The notes under the pieces: model-generated | Seen by the model: the letters and a program-made list of their open reading frames with translations, nothing else | Databases searched by the model: none | Told to the model about the DNA's origin: nothing | Shown here: one piece after another, positions 6,785 to 14,312 of the stretch | Layout: every line of letters starts with the position of its first letter | Numbering within the stretch: position 1 is the stretch's first letter | IMG/VR virus record: IMGVR_UViG_3300037225_000975 | Coordinates: 1 to 57,076 of that record | Strand: one strand, 5' to 3' | DNA length: 57,076 nucleotides | Origin: a virus | Position numbers and translations under genes: made by a program

Positions 6785-6860
6785 TGGCTGCCAGGGCTGG
6801 AATCGAACCAGCGACCTTCGAGTTAACAGCTCGCTGCTGCTACCGCTGAGCTACCCGGCA
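6785..6860 (-). tRNA. tRNA-Asn (anticodon GTT), CCA encoded
   Basis: The 76-base minus-strand sequence folds as a tRNA. A 7-bp acceptor stem TGCCGGG/CCTGGCA has one G-T pair. The D arm is GCTCAGCGGTAGC. The anticodon stem CGAG/CTCG carries loop CTGTTAA, giving anticodon GTT. The variable region is AGGTC and the T arm GCTGG-TTCGATT-CCAGC. The discriminator is G, as in bacterial tRNA-Asn, and the 3' CCA is encoded. It is the only tRNA I found and sits inside the head operon. Confidence 0.93.
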
Positions 6861-6865
6861 ATTCG

Positions 6866-7096
6866 CTACGCGCCAGTGCGCTGCTCGAGCGGCGGCTGGT
6901 CGCGATTCTGCGGGTTGGCCTGGACGAACTGGAGAGGGCGGGGGCGAATCGAGGCGATGCAGTCGTGGATGTTGCCGTGCGCCGCTACCGGGTAGCTGTT
7001 GACCTGCTCCTCGACGATCGCGTCTCCGGTCGCCTTGACCATCTCCTTCTGGGAGGTGGAGCCGTGCGGGCTGGAGGTGAAAGGTTTCTCGTGCAT
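6866..7096 (-). CDS. unknown small protein, 76 aa
   Basis: The product starts MHEKPFTSSPHGSTSQKEMV and continues with VEEQVNSYPVAAHGNIHDCI, then a Pro/Arg/Gln-rich tail. It ends five bases before the tRNA and starts one base after the 62-aa gene stop. No family is recognised. It may interact with the portal or terminase by position only. Confidence 0.7.
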   Translation of the reverse strand: MHEKPFTSSPHGSTSQKEMVKATGDAIVEEQVNSYPVAAHGNIHDCIASIRPRPLQFVQANPQNRDQPPLEQRTGA

Positions 7097-7097
7097 G

Positions 7098-7286
7098 TCA
7101 GACTCCGGGCTCGGGTGCGGGTTGCTGGGCGTACTGATTCAGCGACTGATCGACGTCTGCTCTGAAGCCGGCCATCACGCTCTTGACAGAGTTGTGGTTG
7201 GCGATGACGATCGGCTTCTCCAGGGCTGGGAGCGCCGAGTACTGCTGCATGCAGAGGTCGATGTTGTCGCGCGCTCTGTTGTCCAT
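7098..7286 (-). CDS. unknown small protein, 62 aa
   Basis: MDNRARDNIDLCMQQYSALP leads into a helical region (KPIVIANHNSVKSVMAGFRA) and a Gln/Pro-rich end. It abuts the 76-aa gene with one base between them, which suggests a translationally linked pair between the portal and the tRNA. Function unknown. Confidence 0.7.
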   Translation of the reverse strand: MDNRARDNIDLCMQQYSALPALEKPIVIANHNSVKSVMAGFRADVDQSLNQYAQQPAPEPGV

Positions 7287-7326
7287 GAGCGACTTCTATT
7301 CTTTCTTCTTCAGAAGAACACAGCCA

Positions 7327-7473
7327 TCAGCGCGCTGCGATATCCGCAACTTTCACCTCGTACTTGAGCGAGAGTCGCGCTGGAATCGGAACTCCTGGGT
7401 AGCGCCAGCACTTCAGCCACCATCGGTGCCCGGACTTGGCGTGACGAGTCGAGTAACAGTTGAATGCTGGCAT
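7327..7473 (-). CDS. small basic protein, 48 aa
   Basis: The ATG at 7473 lies eight bases after the portal stop. The product MPAFNCYSTRHAKSGHRWWL continues with a basic, Trp-rich stretch (KCWRYPGVPIPARLSLKYEV), a pattern compatible with a small nucleic-acid-binding or virion peptide. Two overlapping frames in the same area are longer but have no ribosome binding site or sensible composition. Confidence 0.55.
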   Translation of the reverse strand: MPAFNCYSTRHAKSGHRWWLKCWRYPGVPIPARLSLKYEVKVADIAAR

Positions 7474-7481
7474 GGTCTGTC

Positions 7482-9155
7482 CTATGCCGGCGTCGGGCGG
7501 TCTGGGGACGTCGGGATCGTGGAGCCTGGGCCGCCACTCTTGCCGGAGATCTGCTTGGTGCCGGAGCGCGGGTTGGGAGGCGGAAGACCTTCGCCGAGTT
7601 TGGGAGGCTTGCCCTTCTGGCCTGGGAGCATCAGCGCTCCGGAGAGCTTCTGCTCGGCTTCGCGCTCCGTGGCGTCGTCGTCGATGTCGAAGGTTTCTGG
7701 CAGATAACCGCGGCGCTTCGCGGCGTCGAGGAGAGCTCGACGAGATAGGTCGCCGCTGGACCGCATCGCCAGGAGGGTGGTCATGTTGTTGACGATGTTG
7801 AGGCTGATGATGTAGTCCTCGTCGCACTTGACCTTGCCGGTCTTCTGCGCCTCCTCGTCCGAGACGTCGCTCCACTTGTCGACCAGCCGAAGGATCTGGT
7901 TCAGGAAGATCTCGAAATTCATCACGATCGACTGCAGCTCGCTGATCGCCTCCATCCCGTCGAGCGCCTTCGCCGTGGCTGTCGGGTTTCCCGAGTTGGC
8001 CGGCATGAGAAGCTGCAGCCCCAGGATCGCCATCTCCGCCTTGAGATCCTCGAGGTCCTGGCGACCGGCGCTGATGGCGTTGCCCGAGTGCTCGACGAAC
8101 TTGAGGTTCGCCTTCTCGTTGCGCAGCGTCCAAAGACTGTTCGGTCCGATCTCGAGGTTGGACGCTCCCCTGGGGTTGGCGTCCGTGCTTGACTTCGGAT
8201 TGATGCCCGTGGCCACCAGGATCGGGAACCGCGTGACCGACAGAATGTTGCGCTGGTCGGACGCCGACTGGAAGTGGGCGACGTTGACGTGGGCGAGATC
8301 GAGGAGCGGAGGGCGGCTCCGCATGAAACCTTCCTTGTCAGCGTAAAAGGTGACGAGCGGGATCTCGCCGAGGGTGTTGGGACCGGAGCGAGCGATCTCC
8401 CACTTGTCTTTCCGCTTCGGCATCTTCGTCCAGATCTCCCAGCGATCGCGATAGATGACCCTGATGGAGGGCTTCAGGATCTCGCCGAACTCGCCGTCAG
8501 GGACGACCTCGATCTGCATGATTCGCACCTGGGTGAGCACCTCCTTGCCACCGATCGTTTCCGAGCGAGCGCCGATGAGCGCCTCCGGGGCGATGACGAC
8601 GGCGTACGGCTTGCGCGTCGCGTCCTCGAGGGCGGTGTCGTCCTGCTCGCCCGTCGGGAAATCCACCAGCACGTGGCAGATACCCTTGCTCACCCCGCCG
8701 GTGAAGGCGCTGAGGGCGAAAAGATCGAGCGGAGAGCCGGCCCCGTCACAATCTTGGGCGAAATCGCGCAAATGCTGGGGAAAGTCGTCCGGGATCTTGA
8801 GAGGAGATCCGAACGGCTTGCCGACATAGCCCATCACCGTCTTGCGAAAGAAGTTCAACAGAGTCGCCCGCTGCAGGCGGTGGAGCCAGCTCTGATGCGT
8901 CTCCTTCTCGTAGCGCGGCAGGTATCGCTCGCCCGCCATCCGCATCGCCTCGGTGCCGCCCAGCAGCGACTCGACCATCCACCATCTCGCTTTCTGATCG
9001 CGATGGAAAGCGCACTCGTACGCCGGCGAGTCGGAATCCTGCTCCTTGACTTGCTGGTACGGCGTCGACATCGGCTGCATCGGCGGCGGGCGCAGAGCGC
9101 TCGTGTCGTCGATGGCGCCGACGGTTTGCGAGACTGCACCTGAGGGACCGGGCAT
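7482..9155 (-). CDS. portal protein
   Basis: The 557-residue protein is encoded directly after the large terminase, with a 2-base gap, the normal portal position. Early residues (ARWWMVESLLGGTEAMRMAG, YLPRYEKETHQSWLHRLQRA) resemble the entry region of portal proteins of the DUF4055 type. The central part (PLVTFYADKEGFMRSRPPLL, VNVAHFQSASDQRNILSVTR) matches the portal pattern in which a short LDLAHVN helix precedes the stem. The C-terminus is basic and Pro/Gly-rich. It should form the dodecameric DNA channel at the capsid vertex. The family is inferred by pattern and context. Confidence 0.9.
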   Translation of the reverse strand: MPGPSGAVSQTVGAIDDTSALRPPPMQPMSTPYQQVKEQDSDSPAYECAFHRDQKARWWMVESLLGGTEAMRMAGERYLPRYEKETHQSWLHRLQRATLLNFFRKTVMGYVGKPFGSPLKIPDDFPQHLRDFAQDCDGAGSPLDLFALSAFTGGVSKGICHVLVDFPTGEQDDTALEDATRKPYAVVIAPEALIGARSETIGGKEVLTQVRIMQIEVVPDGEFGEILKPSIRVIYRDRWEIWTKMPKRKDKWEIARSGPNTLGEIPLVTFYADKEGFMRSRPPLLDLAHVNVAHFQSASDQRNILSVTRFPILVATGINPKSSTDANPRGASNLEIGPNSLWTLRNEKANLKFVEHSGNAISAGRQDLEDLKAEMAILGLQLLMPANSGNPTATAKALDGMEAISELQSIVMNFEIFLNQILRLVDKWSDVSDEEAQKTGKVKCDEDYIISLNIVNNMTTLLAMRSSGDLSRRALLDAAKRRGYLPETFDIDDDATEREAEQKLSGALMLPGQKGKPPKLGEGLPPPNPRSGTKQISGKSGGPGSTIPTSPDRPTPA

Positions 9156-9157
9156 GG

Positions 9158-10519
9158 CTAGAATCCTTTCACGACGGCGTCGCCGTCATGCTCGCATAGT
9201 TCGTTGAACGCGCCGGATGACGCGTCCACCTGGTCGTCGTGGCATCCCTTCGTGGGGAAGGACTCCAGTTCTGAGAGATATTCCTCGTTCCAAGGCGCTC
9301 GCACCAGCTTCACGTTGCCAGCCAGGCATTGCGCCGCGTACGGTCTGGCGCGCGTCTCCTTGCTCGCCGTGACCGGCACAGCGTAGACGTCGCGTCCCGA
9401 GAGGCGGCTGATGAGGTAGTGCATCTCCGCCTTGCCCGCCTGGCCAGGATCTTGCTCGAGAGCGATCGGGCAGCGAGGTTCCTGGGCGCTGACGCGCTTG
9501 ATGTTCTCGAGCACCTTCCCGGGACCGTCGTGGAATCGACGCACGTCGACCACGTAATACGTGCCGTTCTTGACGACCATGCGCACGCCGACCGTCGCGT
9601 CAGGATCGAGATTCGAGTCCGATATCTCCGTGGCGGCGCGATCCCAGTAACGGATCTCGTTGTCGAACTCTTTCGGAACGGCGTCCACCACGTCGAACAT
9701 CTGCCTCTTGAAGTACGAGCCGGCTTGCTGCCTGGCGTTCCAATTACCGCCATACAGTCTCGAGCGCTCGTGCGCCGGCAGCGACTTGAGGTTGGCGACG
9801 TAGCCCGGATCTTTCGCCAGCAGCAGCGGATTGTCGTGGATGTTGGCGCTGATGAACGTCACCGATTTCGGCTCGAGGCCTCGATCGACCAGGGACTTCT
9901 TCGTGTCGCCCCAGACGATCTCGCCCTTCTCTCTGGCCATCCATCGCACCTTGGAATCTCGCTCGGGAATCGGGTAGCCCTTCTCCTCGTCGATCCACCA
10001 GCTGATGAACCGCCTCACCCAGCTGTCTGGATCCGGGTTGCAGGTGGCGCGCACGTACGGTCTCACGCCACACATCGAACGGTTTCGAGAGAGCATGTAG
10101 AAGAATTGCTGCTGCTCGAAATGGCACAGCTCGTCGAACGCGATGTAGCAGATCTGCGATCCCTGCCAGTCATACACGTTCTTGGCATGCTGCATGTGAG
10201 CGAACTTGATGCGGCTGCCCGAGACCGGATCAAACCATTCCAAGGCAGACTCTTTCGGAACCAGGCCAGCAGGTCCGTAAATCTCCCTAGACGTGTCCCA
10301 CAATCCGCCTGGTGCCGTGATCTGCGGATAGGTGCGACGAAAGATGACCGCCGAGAACCCCGGCACGTGCACGTTGCGAAGTCCCTCGAGCAGCTCGACG
10401 AACGTCTTGCCTCCCCCAGCTGCCCCGCCATAGATGATGATGTCCGCGTCGATGGAGCAGAACCGCGCCTGCGGTCCCTCCTGCGGAGCGATCATGATCT
10501 CTTCGGCGACTGCAGTCAT
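9158..10519 (-). CDS. terL: terminase large subunit (ATPase and nuclease)
   Basis: This is the packaging motor. The Walker A motif GGAAGGGKT lies at residues 31-39 and the Walker B IAFDE at 126-130, with a C motif region around RATCNPDPDSW. The C-terminal RNase H-like nuclease shows RYWDRAATE (Asp ~293), EQDPGQAGK (~356) and CHDDQVDA (Asp ~429/430). The 453-residue length is normal. The start at 10519 overlaps the preceding stop as ATGA; an upstream in-frame ATG at 10573 would overlap that gene by 58 bases and is less likely. The order TerS-like protein, two small proteins, TerL, portal is typical. Confidence 0.95.
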   Translation of the reverse strand: MTAVAEEIMIAPQEGPQARFCSIDADIIIYGGAAGGGKTFVELLEGLRNVHVPGFSAVIFRRTYPQITAPGGLWDTSREIYGPAGLVPKESALEWFDPVSGSRIKFAHMQHAKNVYDWQGSQICYIAFDELCHFEQQQFFYMLSRNRSMCGVRPYVRATCNPDPDSWVRRFISWWIDEEKGYPIPERDSKVRWMAREKGEIVWGDTKKSLVDRGLEPKSVTFISANIHDNPLLLAKDPGYVANLKSLPAHERSRLYGGNWNARQQAGSYFKRQMFDVVDAVPKEFDNEIRYWDRAATEISDSNLDPDATVGVRMVVKNGTYYVVDVRRFHDGPGKVLENIKRVSAQEPRCPIALEQDPGQAGKAEMHYLISRLSGRDVYAVPVTASKETRARPYAAQCLAGNVKLVRAPWNEEYLSELESFPTKGCHDDQVDASSGAFNELCEHDGDAVVKGF

Positions 10520-10806
10520 CGCGGCAGCTTCACCTGGGCTAGGTGGCGATTGGCGAGATCCTTGCGCATCCATTCTTGCGCTTCTGACTTGCTATGAGCG
10601 AGCTGGCAGTCTCCGGCGACGCGCCAAGCGCCGTCGTGACCTCTGATGAAGCCCACCCAACAGACCCGCAGTTTCGTCGTCGACTCTACCTGCCGCTGGT
10701 TGAAGCAGTCGAAGCAGTACTTCGCCATCGGCACCCGGCGCATCGGCTGCCCGCACTTCGCGCAGGTCTTGTCGACGAGAATCGCCGGAGCGTGCGAGTA
10801 CGTCAC
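10516..10806 (-). CDS. zinc-ribbon protein upstream of terminase, 96 aa
   Basis: CAKCGQPMRRVPMAKYCFDC at residues ~15-34 gives two CxxC pairs, a small zinc-ribbon. The rest includes VCWVGFIRGHDGAWRVAGDC and a helical C-terminus (EAQEWMRKDLANRHLAQ). It overlaps terL (ATGA) and the 68-aa gene by four bases, so all three are probably translationally coupled. A regulatory or DNA-recognition role in packaging is possible but untested. Confidence 0.8.
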   Translation of the reverse strand: MTYSHAPAILVDKTCAKCGQPMRRVPMAKYCFDCFNQRQVESTTKLRVCWVGFIRGHDGAWRVAGDCQLAHSKSEAQEWMRKDLANRHLAQVKLPR

Positions 10807-11009
10807 GATCCGATCTCCTGGATGGCGCGCTTACGGAGAAGCATAGCTGCGTCTCGCTCCACCATCGACATCTGGTCGTCGCGGCGTCTCGCTCGCTCCT
10901 GCCTCTCGCGAATGGCTCGCGCAGCGCTGAATCCTCTCGTCACGTCAGCCCAGAATCTCTCGCGCGACCGGCGGCAGCGCTCGTCGACGAAACCGACGAT
11001 GCTGCTCAT
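10803..11009 (-). CDS. small basic helical protein, 68 aa
   Basis: The product is Arg-rich and helical throughout (ERCRRSRERFWADVTRGFSA, IRERQERARRRDDQMSMVER). It overlaps both neighbours by four bases (ATGA type). Location between the TerS-like gene and terL suggests a packaging accessory. Family unknown. Confidence 0.75.
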   Translation of the reverse strand: MSSIVGFVDERCRRSRERFWADVTRGFSAARAIRERQERARRRDDQMSMVERDAAMLLRKRAIQEIGS

Positions 11010-11341
11010 GACTTCTTCTCTCTGCCGTTTGGAGGCAGCATGATCGTGACTCGTGGTCCTGCTTGGAGAGGCTGGCCGTCAGGTCCCTGGAGCGTGGTGA
11101 TGGCCGCTCGTTTCGATTCGCGATAGGGACCGAGCTCCTTCTCGGCGGCGAACCGCATCGATGGCGGCAGGATCTCCATCGCGATCACGCGACCTGGTTC
11201 TCGAATCCAGCGAAAGCGTTTCGCGTCCCATTTTCCTTTGTCGTCGAGTTCTTTCTGAGTCATGAAGCCCAGGCCGACGACGTCGCCTTGAGCGTACATC
11301 TCGAGATTTCGAATCGGATCGTGTTTTTTTCTTGCCGCCAC
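11006..11341 (-). CDS. putative terminase small subunit, 111 aa
   Basis: It is the first gene of the packaging/head block, downstream of the 471-base repeat-rich gap. The C-terminal half (PPSMRFAAEKELGPYRESKR followed by AAITTLQGPDGQPL) resembles the conserved helix of small phage terminase-like proteins, in which an A.KELLPY..PKRAA pattern recurs. The N-terminal part is basic. The frame opens with GTG at 11341, whose ribosome binding site is weak; an ATG at codon 15 is the alternative. The assignment rests on position and a short resemblance, so it is tentative. Confidence 0.5.
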   Translation of the reverse strand: MAARKKHDPIRNLEMYAQGDVVGLGFMTQKELDDKGKWDAKRFRWIREPGRVIAMEILPPSMRFAAEKELGPYRESKRAAITTLQGPDGQPLQAGPRVTIMLPPNGREKKS

Positions 11342-11429
11342 GATCGCGATCTTGCGTCGATGGCTCTGAAATACACGAAAGCCTCACTCTGAGGCCAGAG
11401 ATGAGGGCGGGTCCATTTATGCCGGAGGG

Positions 11430-11507
11430 GCTGAGAATAACTATTTGGAGTTGCAAGTGATTGCTACCGCAACGATTTGCAACTTCCGAATCGGGGTTAT
11501 TCTCACG
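11430..11507. repeat. dyad element A (GGTGAGAATAAC hairpin, ~78 bases)
   Basis: GCTGAGAATAAC at 11430 and its reverse GTTATTCTCACG at 11496-11507 form the outer stem. Inside, GGAGTTGCAA pairs with TTGCAACTTCC with one bulge. The inner sequence GAAGTTGCAA is partly shared with element B. A long stem-loop in RNA or a cruciform/dyad site in DNA is possible. Confidence 0.7.
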
Positions 11508-11674
11508 AAAGGGGGGGTATATAGTATGCATCTCCTTCCTCTCATCCTTCCTCAGCTACTTCCGAAGCAGCTCATTTTCTCATTGACTTCTTAAGATATT
11601 AGCTCTCTAATAACCACACTACAATAGGTACGGATTAGAGATACATGTCATACCCCCCCTTTGGTGAGAATAAC
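11496..11674. repeat. 179-base element with ~38-base inverted ends and G7/C7 runs
   Basis: The left end GTTATTCTCACGAAAGGG continues as GGGGTAT and ATGCATCTC; the right end is its reverse complement with few differences (ATGTATCTC, ATACCCCCCC, TTTGGTGAGAATAAC). The centre is AT-rich and includes CTTAAG (11590-11595). It also holds a sigma70-like pair on the plus strand, TTGACT (11583-11588) with 17 bases to TCTAAT (11606-11611). Confidence 0.7.
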
Positions 11675-11739
11675 TAGCCGGCCGAAGTCGCAACTAGCAC
11701 GCCCGCCATCGCTTACGACTCGGTCTGGTTATTCTCACC
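11663..11739. repeat. dyad element B (GGTGAGAATAAC hairpin, 77 bases)
   Basis: GGTGAGAATAAC (11663-11674) and GTTATTCTCACC (11728-11739) form a perfect 12-bp outer stem. Inside, CCGAAGTCG pairs with CGACTCGG with one bulge. The spacing is the same (77-78 bases) as in element A. Both share the outer stem and the same GAAGTYGCAA-like inner arm. Confidence 0.75.
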
Positions 11740-11812
11740 CCTTCGGACGAAACCCCTCCCCGACCCCTTCCGGCCGCTTTTCGCCCCTCGCGATTCCAAA
11801 TCATCAAGCTCG

Positions 11813-12421
11813 CTATCTCGGAATCGCTGGACCCCATCCGACCACCTCCGCCACCCTGCGAGCCACCGCCTCGATCGATTCCGAGGCGTCGCAGAAAACG
11901 ATCTCGTCCCCGCCCCGACCCACTTCCTGGTCTCGATACGCCTCCCTCACTTTCTTTCCGAGCGAGTCGAACCTATCCGGGACCTCCCCTCCCCTGGCCG
12001 CGATCCTGGCATCCAGCGTCGAGTCGTCAGCTTCCAGGAAGACGACCTGAGACCAGCTCGGCTGACGAGCCCATCCTTCCAGCACCTTGCAGATGTCCGC
12101 CCCCTCGGCCTGGCGCATCGCGATCCTGTAAGCCAGATTCGAGACCCCGCACCGGTCCATCACCACCCGCAGCCCGGTCAGACGCAGGTTCTCCGCTCGC
12201 CGCATGCAGTCCACGTCCACCGCCGCGAAGGCGAGAGCCATCGCCTCCTCTCCCAGCTCGAACGCCGGATCCTTCAGGGGACCCCGGAGCAGCTCGCCAA
12301 GCCGCGTCCCTCCAGGGCATCGCAGGTAGACGGCACCCCACCCGCGTTCCAGCTCCCTGGCCACGCTGGTCTTCCCGCACCCGTCCGGACCTTCCAAGCA
12401 GCAGATCAGCGGATCGGTCAT
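11813..12421 (-). CDS. thymidylate-kinase-like nucleoside monophosphate kinase, 202 aa
   Basis: The P-loop GPDGCGKT lies at residues 11-18. It is followed by CPGGTRLGELLRG (~35-47), which matches the PGGT..GE segment of thymidylate kinases, and VMDRCGVSNLAYR (~87-99), equivalent to their DR..S..AYQ substrate motif. The enzyme should phosphorylate a deoxynucleoside monophosphate. In a phage encoding a dCMP-modifying enzyme it could act on a modified nucleotide, as T4 gp1 does, but that is inference. The start at 12421 overlaps the preceding stop (ATGA). It is the last gene before the non-coding region. Confidence 0.85.
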   Translation of the reverse strand: MTDPLICCLEGPDGCGKTSVARELERGWGAVYLRCPGGTRLGELLRGPLKDPAFELGEEAMALAFAAVDVDCMRRAENLRLTGLRVVMDRCGVSNLAYRIAMRQAEGADICKVLEGWARQPSWSQVVFLEADDSTLDARIAARGGEVPDRFDSLGKKVREAYRDQEVGRGGDEIVFCDASESIEAVARRVAEVVGWGPAIPR

Positions 12422-13209
12422 GCCTTCCCTTTCGTGATCACCCAGCAGCAGTTGGACGCCGCTTCCGGGTATTTTGGAGCTAAGAAATTCGCCAGCACGT
12501 CCCAAGAATAGAACTCGTGCAGCTCGTCGACCAGCGCCCGCTCCGCCGCGCTCATGACTCGCTTCATCGCCTGCGAGGTCATGAAGGTGCCGTGCGCCGA
12601 CCTCACCGCCAGCCCGGCCGCCTCGATCATCTGCTTCAGCTCCACCCACCGATACTCGTGCACGTGGTTCTTCGCCATGTGCTTCTCGTTGTAGACCGGC
12701 GTGCTGAGAAGGAGCACTCCATCCTTCCTCAGCTTCTCGCGGAAAGCCTCGAGCAGCTTGCGACCGTCATCCTTCTTCATGTGCTCGATGACCTCGAAGT
12801 TGACGATCACGTCGAACTGCCCGTCGATCTCGTCGGCGCGGCTCGTGAAATCGAACTCCTGGAGCACCTCGACCCACTTGCACTTGAACGGCTTCACCCG
12901 GTTCATGTCCACGCCCACGTATCTCCCGGGAATGTGGCTCATGGACGGTGCCAGCACTCGCACCAGCGGCAGATCCTGGCCGCACCCGACGTCGAGGACG
13001 CTCATGCCCTTCTTGATGAACCTGGTGGCGAACCCCCATCGAAAGAAATGCGCCGCGTAATCTCGATGCACCTTGTCGCCGTACTGGGCGGCTCGAAGCT
13101 GCGTCTTGTCGAACTTGCGATCGATCACGTCCAGGCGGTGCCGCCTGGGAGGCGGCAGCTCGACCGGCTCGATCGGCGCTGGTTTCGGTTTCTTGATTTT
13201 GACGATCAT
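12418..13209 (-). CDS. class I SAM-dependent methyltransferase, 263 aa
   Basis: After a Lys/Pro-rich N-terminus, the SAM-binding motif I reads MSVLDVGCGQDLPLVRVL (residues ~69-86), followed by GRYVGVDMN (motif II acidic residue) and FDVIVNFEVIEHM (motif IV/V, as in UbiG-type small-molecule and lipid methyltransferases). The C-terminus has LLLSTPVYNEKHM. The target is unknown; a modified base, small molecule or protein are all possible. The start at 13209 overlaps the previous stop as ATGA, and its own stop overlaps the kinase start. Confidence 0.85.
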   Translation of the reverse strand: MIVKIKKPKPAPIEPVELPPPRRHRLDVIDRKFDKTQLRAAQYGDKVHRDYAAHFFRWGFATRFIKKGMSVLDVGCGQDLPLVRVLAPSMSHIPGRYVGVDMNRVKPFKCKWVEVLQEFDFTSRADEIDGQFDVIVNFEVIEHMKKDDGRKLLEAFREKLRKDGVLLLSTPVYNEKHMAKNHVHEYRWVELKQMIEAAGLAVRSAHGTFMTSQAMKRVMSAAERALVDELHEFYSWDVLANFLAPKYPEAASNCCWVITKGKA

Positions 13210-13523
13210 GGCACTGCCTCGTAGGTTGCCGCGAAGATGTCTGGCTTGCACGGATATCGCTCGCCCTTGATGCCGGTGATGACCCAATCGCCCGGGCAGA
13301 CGATGTGTCCACCCTCAAGGGTGTCGATCCAGCCATGTTCCAAGAGGCGCCTGTTGCAGTTCACGCACAGCGCATGTCCCGAAGTGTTCGGGTCATTATA
13401 GCGCCTGACGACCTTGCCCTCTATGAGTACCCAATCTTTCCCCACCATGTCGTCAGGATGGTCTCCGTTCTTCCACCATCGCGTCGCTTCGACTATGACC
13501 GGTTTCTTGCGGAACTTGCTCAT
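13206..13523 (-). CDS. conserved phage protein with PGDWVITG-type motif, 105 aa
   Basis: MSKFRKKPVIVEATRWWKNG opens the protein and GHIVCPGDWVITGIKGERYP with CKPDIFAATYEAVP closes it. This C-terminal pattern is very common in small phage and prophage proteins of unknown function. A middle CVNCNRRLLEHG adds a CxxC. It belongs to the four-base-overlap chain of small genes. Function unknown. Confidence 0.85.
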   Translation of the reverse strand: MSKFRKKPVIVEATRWWKNGDHPDDMVGKDWVLIEGKVVRRYNDPNTSGHALCVNCNRRLLEHGWIDTLEGGHIVCPGDWVITGIKGERYPCKPDIFAATYEAVP

Positions 13524-13747
13524 TGCACGCCTTCCGTGATTACGCTGCGAACGATCGGCTTGGCCCCGACGAAGACTTCCCACCGCGTCATATGGACTCC
13601 CTGCCGTTCGTAGACGGCTACCTGGACGCCTGCCGCGTACCACTTGAATAGAATTGGGCCTCCGATGATGCCCACAACGGCGACAATGATGAGCGCGACG
13701 AACATCATGGTCAGAGATTTGTCTTTGAGGTCCATCGCGTTGTTCAT
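13520..13747 (-). CDS. small membrane protein, 75 aa
   Basis: The start at 13747 overlaps the upstream stop (ATGA). After a short charged N-terminus, MMFVALIIVAVVGIIGGPIL forms one transmembrane helix; the C-terminal half (YERQGVHMTRWEVFVGAKPI) is polar. It is the second of two adjacent membrane proteins. A holin or host-membrane modulator is possible, but nothing specific is seen. Confidence 0.7.
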   Translation of the reverse strand: MNNAMDLKDKSLTMMFVALIIVAVVGIIGGPILFKWYAAGVQVAVYERQGVHMTRWEVFVGAKPIVRSVITEGVQ

Positions 13748-13944
13748 TCGCAGGCTCGCATGATGAGGTAGATGATCCAGAATACGAAGAGGATGATGAC
13801 CAGGGCTACGATCGGGATCCATAGTGGCGAGAGCACCCACCACCATGACCAGTCGATGACGTGGCACAGCTTGAGAACGACGAAGGCGATCGTCAGAAGG
13901 CCGACGAGGCTGGAGCCGTTAGATGTCGCGTCGCTCACGTCCAT
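13744..13944 (-). CDS. two-helix membrane protein, 66 aa
   Basis: LVGLLTIAFVVLKLCHVIDW followed by SWWWVLSPLWIPIVALVII forms two transmembrane segments. The pattern VIDWSWWWVLSPLWIP is shared with small phage proteins annotated as transmembrane Fragile-X-F-type. The start at 13944 has GGAAAGG upstream and overlaps the previous gene by 10 bases; an in-frame ATG at 13998 would add 18 residues and overlap more. Confidence 0.75.
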   Translation of the reverse strand: MDVSDATSNGSSLVGLLTIAFVVLKLCHVIDWSWWWVLSPLWIPIVALVIILFVFWIIYLIMRACE

Positions 13945-14312
13945 CCCTTTCCGCCGCACGTGGTGCAACGAGGCGGATTTTTCTCCAATCTCAGCCATCT
14001 GCCTCCCTCACAGGTGGAACACTCCCGCTTTTCCTGCAATAAATCTAAATGCAGAGCAATTTTCTCAGGCTGATTTCCCGGATAACGCTTCGACGCTCGG
14101 TCTATCTCTATCGGCGGGTCGAGCTTGACGAGCTCTCCGCACGTCTTGCATCGCGACAGTGTCGTCGAGATGCACTCGCAGACAGGGTGGCGACATCGCA
14201 TCGCCTCTTCGAACTTCTTCTTCCTCCATTCCAGCCAGAGTTGAAGCGTCTCTCTCCCGCTCCAGCCCGCGACGAACGCCATGACGACCATGAAGATCTG
14301 GATGGGGCTCAT
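13935..14312 (-). CDS. membrane-anchored protein with zinc-binding CxxC repeats, 125 aa
   Basis: The N-terminus (MSPIQIFMVVMAFVAGWSG) is hydrophobic and could span the membrane. Three Cys clusters follow: CRHPVCEC, CKTCGEL, and CSTCEGGRWLRL with PPRCTTCGGKGW. The last has the CxxCxG repeat style of DnaJ zinc fingers. It is translationally coupled to both neighbours. The combination of a membrane anchor and zinc fingers suggests protein binding; role unknown. Confidence 0.75.
   Translation of the reverse strand: MSPIQIFMVVMAFVAGWSGRETLQLWLEWRKKKFEEAMRCRHPVCECISTTLSRCKTCGELVKLDPPIEIDRASKRYPGNQPEKIALHLDLLQEKRECSTCEGGRWLRLEKNPPRCTTCGGKGWT

Larger units (their letters stand above)
11342..11812. 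other. 471-base non-coding region with dyad repeats
   Basis: No credible gene lies here. The region holds four copies of GGTGAGAATAAC or close variants, arranged forward-reverse-forward-reverse at 11430, 11496, 11663 and 11728. A pair of G7/C7 runs flanks an AT-rich centre that contains CTTAAG at 11590-11595. It separates the nucleotide-metabolism operon from the packaging operon, so it must contain the terminator of one and the promoter of the other. It also has the look of an origin or packaging site. Confidence 0.8.

Noticed and set aside
7310-7537. Alternative 75-aa frame over the small gene after the portal
   Set aside because: It overlaps the portal 3' end out of frame and has Arg/Pro/Ser-rich shadow composition; the 48-aa frame with a start eight bases after the portal stop is preferred.
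5695-10597. Long plus-strand frames opposite the portal, terminase and small head genes
   Set aside because: Each is antisense to a recognisable gene (terminase, portal) and lacks ribosome binding sites and known motifs.
11583-11611. TTGACT-17-TCTAAT on the plus strand as a main promoter
   Set aside because: It would transcribe only antisense to the minus-strand genes at 11.8-33 kb. It may be fortuitous or part of the dyad element, so it is not listed as a separate promoter.
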